DNA from: an uncultured Oscillospiraceae bacterium
Lineage (GTDB): Bacteria; Bacillota; Clostridia; Oscillospirales; Oscillospiraceae
Direction of reading: 5' to 3'
Length of the DNA stretch: 33,433 nt
Assembly: GCA_934565615.1 (NCBI GenBank)
Contig: CAKTIH010000006.1
Coordinates: forward strand, 1 to 33,433
Shown: positions 31,990 through 33,433 of the stretch, one piece after another
How positions within the stretch are numbered: the first letter of the stretch is position 1
Layout of the letters: each line of letters opens with the position of its first letter
The notes under the pieces: model-generated
Database searches by the model: none
Told to the model about the DNA's origin: nothing
Seen by the model: only the letters and a program-made list of their open reading frames with translations
Program-made: the position numbers and the translations under genes

Positions 31990-32325
31990 ATGGTAAACAA
32001 ATATCAGCGCTGGGTCTTTCATGATGAGACCCAGCCCCAGCCGAATAACGGCGTTACCAGGCGCATCCTCGCGTACACGGATAACCTGATGTGCGTTGAA
32101 AACAGCTTTGAAGCCGGCGCGGAGGGGCCGCTGCACAGCCATCCCCATACGCAGATCACCTACGTGGTAGAGGGTAAGTTCGCCTTTACCATTGACGGCG
32201 AGACCCACACCGTCTCCAAGGGCGATTCTCTCCTGAAGGAGCACGGCGTTGAACACGGCTGCGTCTGCATCGAAAAGGGAATACTGCTCGATATATTCAC
32301 CCCGATGCGTGAGGACTTCGTGTAA
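31990..32325 (+). CDS. Cupin-domain protein, KdgF-like
   Basis: 111-aa single-domain cupin. Metal motif 1: GPLHSHPHTQITYVVEGKF (H49, H51, Q55), motif 2: GDSLLKEHGVEHG (H89). The ending LLDIFTPMREDFV matches KdgF-type cupins, which open unsaturated uronate rings. Whether it is an isomerase on the operon's substrate or a small-molecule binding protein is open. It lies 10 nt after the SDR stop, with AGGCGG as ribosome site, and is the last gene before the terminator. Confidence 0.82.
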   Translation: MVNKYQRWVFHDETQPQPNNGVTRRILAYTDNLMCVENSFEAGAEGPLHSHPHTQITYVVEGKFAFTIDGETHTVSKGDSLLKEHGVEHGCVCIEKGILLDIFTPMREDFV

Positions 32326-32350
32326 AGCACTCGCATTGCGCAGAACGCAA

Positions 32351-32400
32351 AAAGCAGATATTTTCCGGTCGGCGACCGGAAAATATCTGCTTTAGTTTTC
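32351..32400 (+). terminator. Terminator of the LacI-controlled operon
   Basis: A 20-bp perfect stem (32351-32370 with 32374-32393, arm beginning AAAGCAGATATTTTCC) over a 3-nt loop, followed by AGTTTTC. Confidence 0.88.
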
Positions 32401-32420
32401 CTGCGTGTCCTCCGCCCCTG

Positions 32421-32448
32421 TTGAAAAATAGAGCCGCTGTGTTATAAT
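32421..32448 (+). promoter_or_regulatory. Sigma-A promoter of galK
   Basis: TTGAAA (32421-32426), 16-nt spacer, TATAAT (32443-32448). Confidence 0.75.
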
Positions 32449-32509
32449 TACAGGCAAATAACCATCACGATCAAACGCGCCGGGTGGCCGGGAGCCTTGG
32501 AGAACAGCT

Positions 32510-33433
32510 ATGTACGAAGAATTAAAAACAAAATTTGCGCAGCGGTACGGCCGGGACGCGGAGTACATTTTTTTTGCGCCGGGGCGCACGGAGCTTGGCG
32601 GCAACCATACGGATCATCAGCACGGCCTTGTCCTCGCCGCGGCGGTGACGCTCGATACGAAAGCCGCCGTCGCCGAAAATGACGATGGCTGCATCCGCGT
32701 TATATCCGAAGGCTACGCGCCGGTCACGGTGCCCGTCGATGAGCTCTCTCCGTGCCCGGAGGAGCGGAACTCCGCCGCCGCGTTGGTGCGCGGAGTCGCC
32801 GCGGGCTTTGCGCGGCGCGGGTATCCTCTCCGCGGCTTTGATGCGTATGTTGTCTCGGACGTGCTGCCGGGCAGCGGTCTTTCTTCCTCCGCAGCCTTCG
32901 AGGTGCTTATCGGCACGGTGATAAACGTCCTCTCAGGCTGCGCGCTGAACCCGGCGGAGGTCGCGCGCATAGGGAAGTATGCCGAGAACGAGTACTTCGG
33001 CAAGCCCAGCGGGCTTATGGATCAAACCGCTTCCGCCGTGGGCGGGATCGTGGCCATAGACTTTGCCGGCCCCGCCGCACCGGTCATCACGCCGGTGGAG
33101 TTTGATTTTGCCGCCTGCGGGTACGCGCTGTGCATCATCGACAGCGGAGCCGGCCACGCGGAGCTGACTGCGGAATACGCCGCGATACCGAACGAGCTGA
33201 AGGCCGTGTGCCGCGTGTTCGGCAAGGAATATCTGCGCGAGGTTGACGAGCGCGAGTTCTATGCGCGCATCGCCGAAGTCCGCCGCGCGGCAGGGGACCG
33301 GGCGGTACTGCGCGCGGCGCATGTGTTCGGCGAGAACCGGCGCTGCGCTGCGGAGACAGCAGCTCTCGCCGCGGGGGACTTTGAGCGCTTTTTGCAGCTC
33401 GTGTCGGAGTCCGGACGCTCATCATGGATGTAT
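32510..33433 (+). CDS. galK: Galactokinase, 5' part
   Basis: GHMP-family kinase that phosphorylates galactose at C1 for the Leloir pathway. The frame is open to the window end; 308 codons are present of an expected ~390-430. Signature APGRTELGGNHTDHQHG (24-39) is the clostridial form of the galactokinase motif, and LPGSGLSSSAAFE (119-131) is the ATP-binding loop; YFGKPSGLMDQTAS and CIIDSGAGHAELTAEYA follow. Start ATG 32510 with TTGGAG about 6 nt before. It has its own promoter and is unrelated to the upstream operon. A related sugar-1-kinase is a lesser possibility. Confidence 0.83.
   Translation, partial: MYEELKTKFAQRYGRDAEYIFFAPGRTELGGNHTDHQHGLVLAAAVTLDTKAAVAENDDGCIRVISEGYAPVTVPVDELSPCPEERNSAAALVRGVAAGFARRGYPLRGFDAYVVSDVLPGSGLSSSAAFEVLIGTVINVLSGCALNPAEVARIGKYAENEYFGKPSGLMDQTASAVGGIVAIDFAGPAAPVITPVEFDFAACGYALCIIDSGAGHAELTAEYAAIPNELKAVCRVFGKEYLREVDEREFYARIAEVRRAAGDRAVLRAAHVFGENRRCAAETAALAAGDFERFLQLVSESGRSSWMY

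Noticed and set aside
1..33433. CRISPR array, prophage, anti-phage defence or biosynthetic cluster
   Set aside because: No regularly spaced short repeats, phage structural genes, integrase or defence enzymes were seen; the barnase lacks an immunity partner and toxin-delivery domains.

Overview
The window looks like a chromosomal segment of an anaerobic, spore-forming Clostridia bacterium, most likely a gut Oscillospiraceae-type organism. Seen in the sequence: a sporulation sigma-G gene, an [FeFe]-hydrogenase-like protein, ferredoxin/flavodoxin fusion, TRAP and ECF transport, Firmicutes-type consensus promoters and Shine-Dalgarno sites, and GC-rich codon use. The species is not assigned.

Layout. 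1-4716: end of a BMP-family binding protein gene, then ATPase and two permeases of a nucleoside-type ABC importer; a 277-bp structured repeat sits between binding protein and ATPase. 4771-5283 (-): ECF S component of the folate type. 5458-6243: sigG, with a sigma-F-like promoter in front. 6279-7459: promoter, L10 leader, rplJ, rplL and terminator. 7664-12928: consensus promoter, an unassigned membrane transporter, two paralogous M20 amidohydrolases and a CyuA-type L-cysteine desulfidase; a third M20 amidohydrolase (13030-14235) follows with its own promoter. 14300-17261 (-): EFR1-type flavodoxin/ferredoxin, dCMP deaminase and an [FeFe] hydrogenase of the non-classical (group B-like) kind, each with a recognisable promoter. 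17467-17744: second copy of the structured repeat, directly before a membrane-anchored barnase-type RNase (17803-18339). 18414-19487 (-): PTS EIIC-like membrane protein. 19713-21974: KefB-type cation/proton antiporter. 22045-22200 (-): 51-aa membrane peptide. 22328-22413: tRNA-Leu(UAA), followed by decayed hairpin repeats.

22756-32325 is the most coherent accessory module: a LacI-family regulator with perfect palindromic operators before itself and before an eight-gene operon encoding a shikimate-dehydrogenase-like enzyme, a complete TRAP carboxylate transporter (P, Q, M), a fumarate-reductase-like flavoprotein, an old-yellow-enzyme-like ene-reductase with an Fe-S cysteine motif, an SDR and a KdgF-like cupin. 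The inference is import and stepwise reduction/oxidation of a cyclic or unsaturated carboxylic acid, with quinate/shikimate-like hydroaromatic acids as one candidate. The window ends inside galactokinase (from 32510).

The two best candidates for something undescribed are (1) the 277/278-bp dispersed repeat, whose ends pair over 27 bp, whose interior forms two further arms, and whose two copies show compensatory changes in the closing stem; and (2) the LacI-controlled TRAP/flavoenzyme operon.
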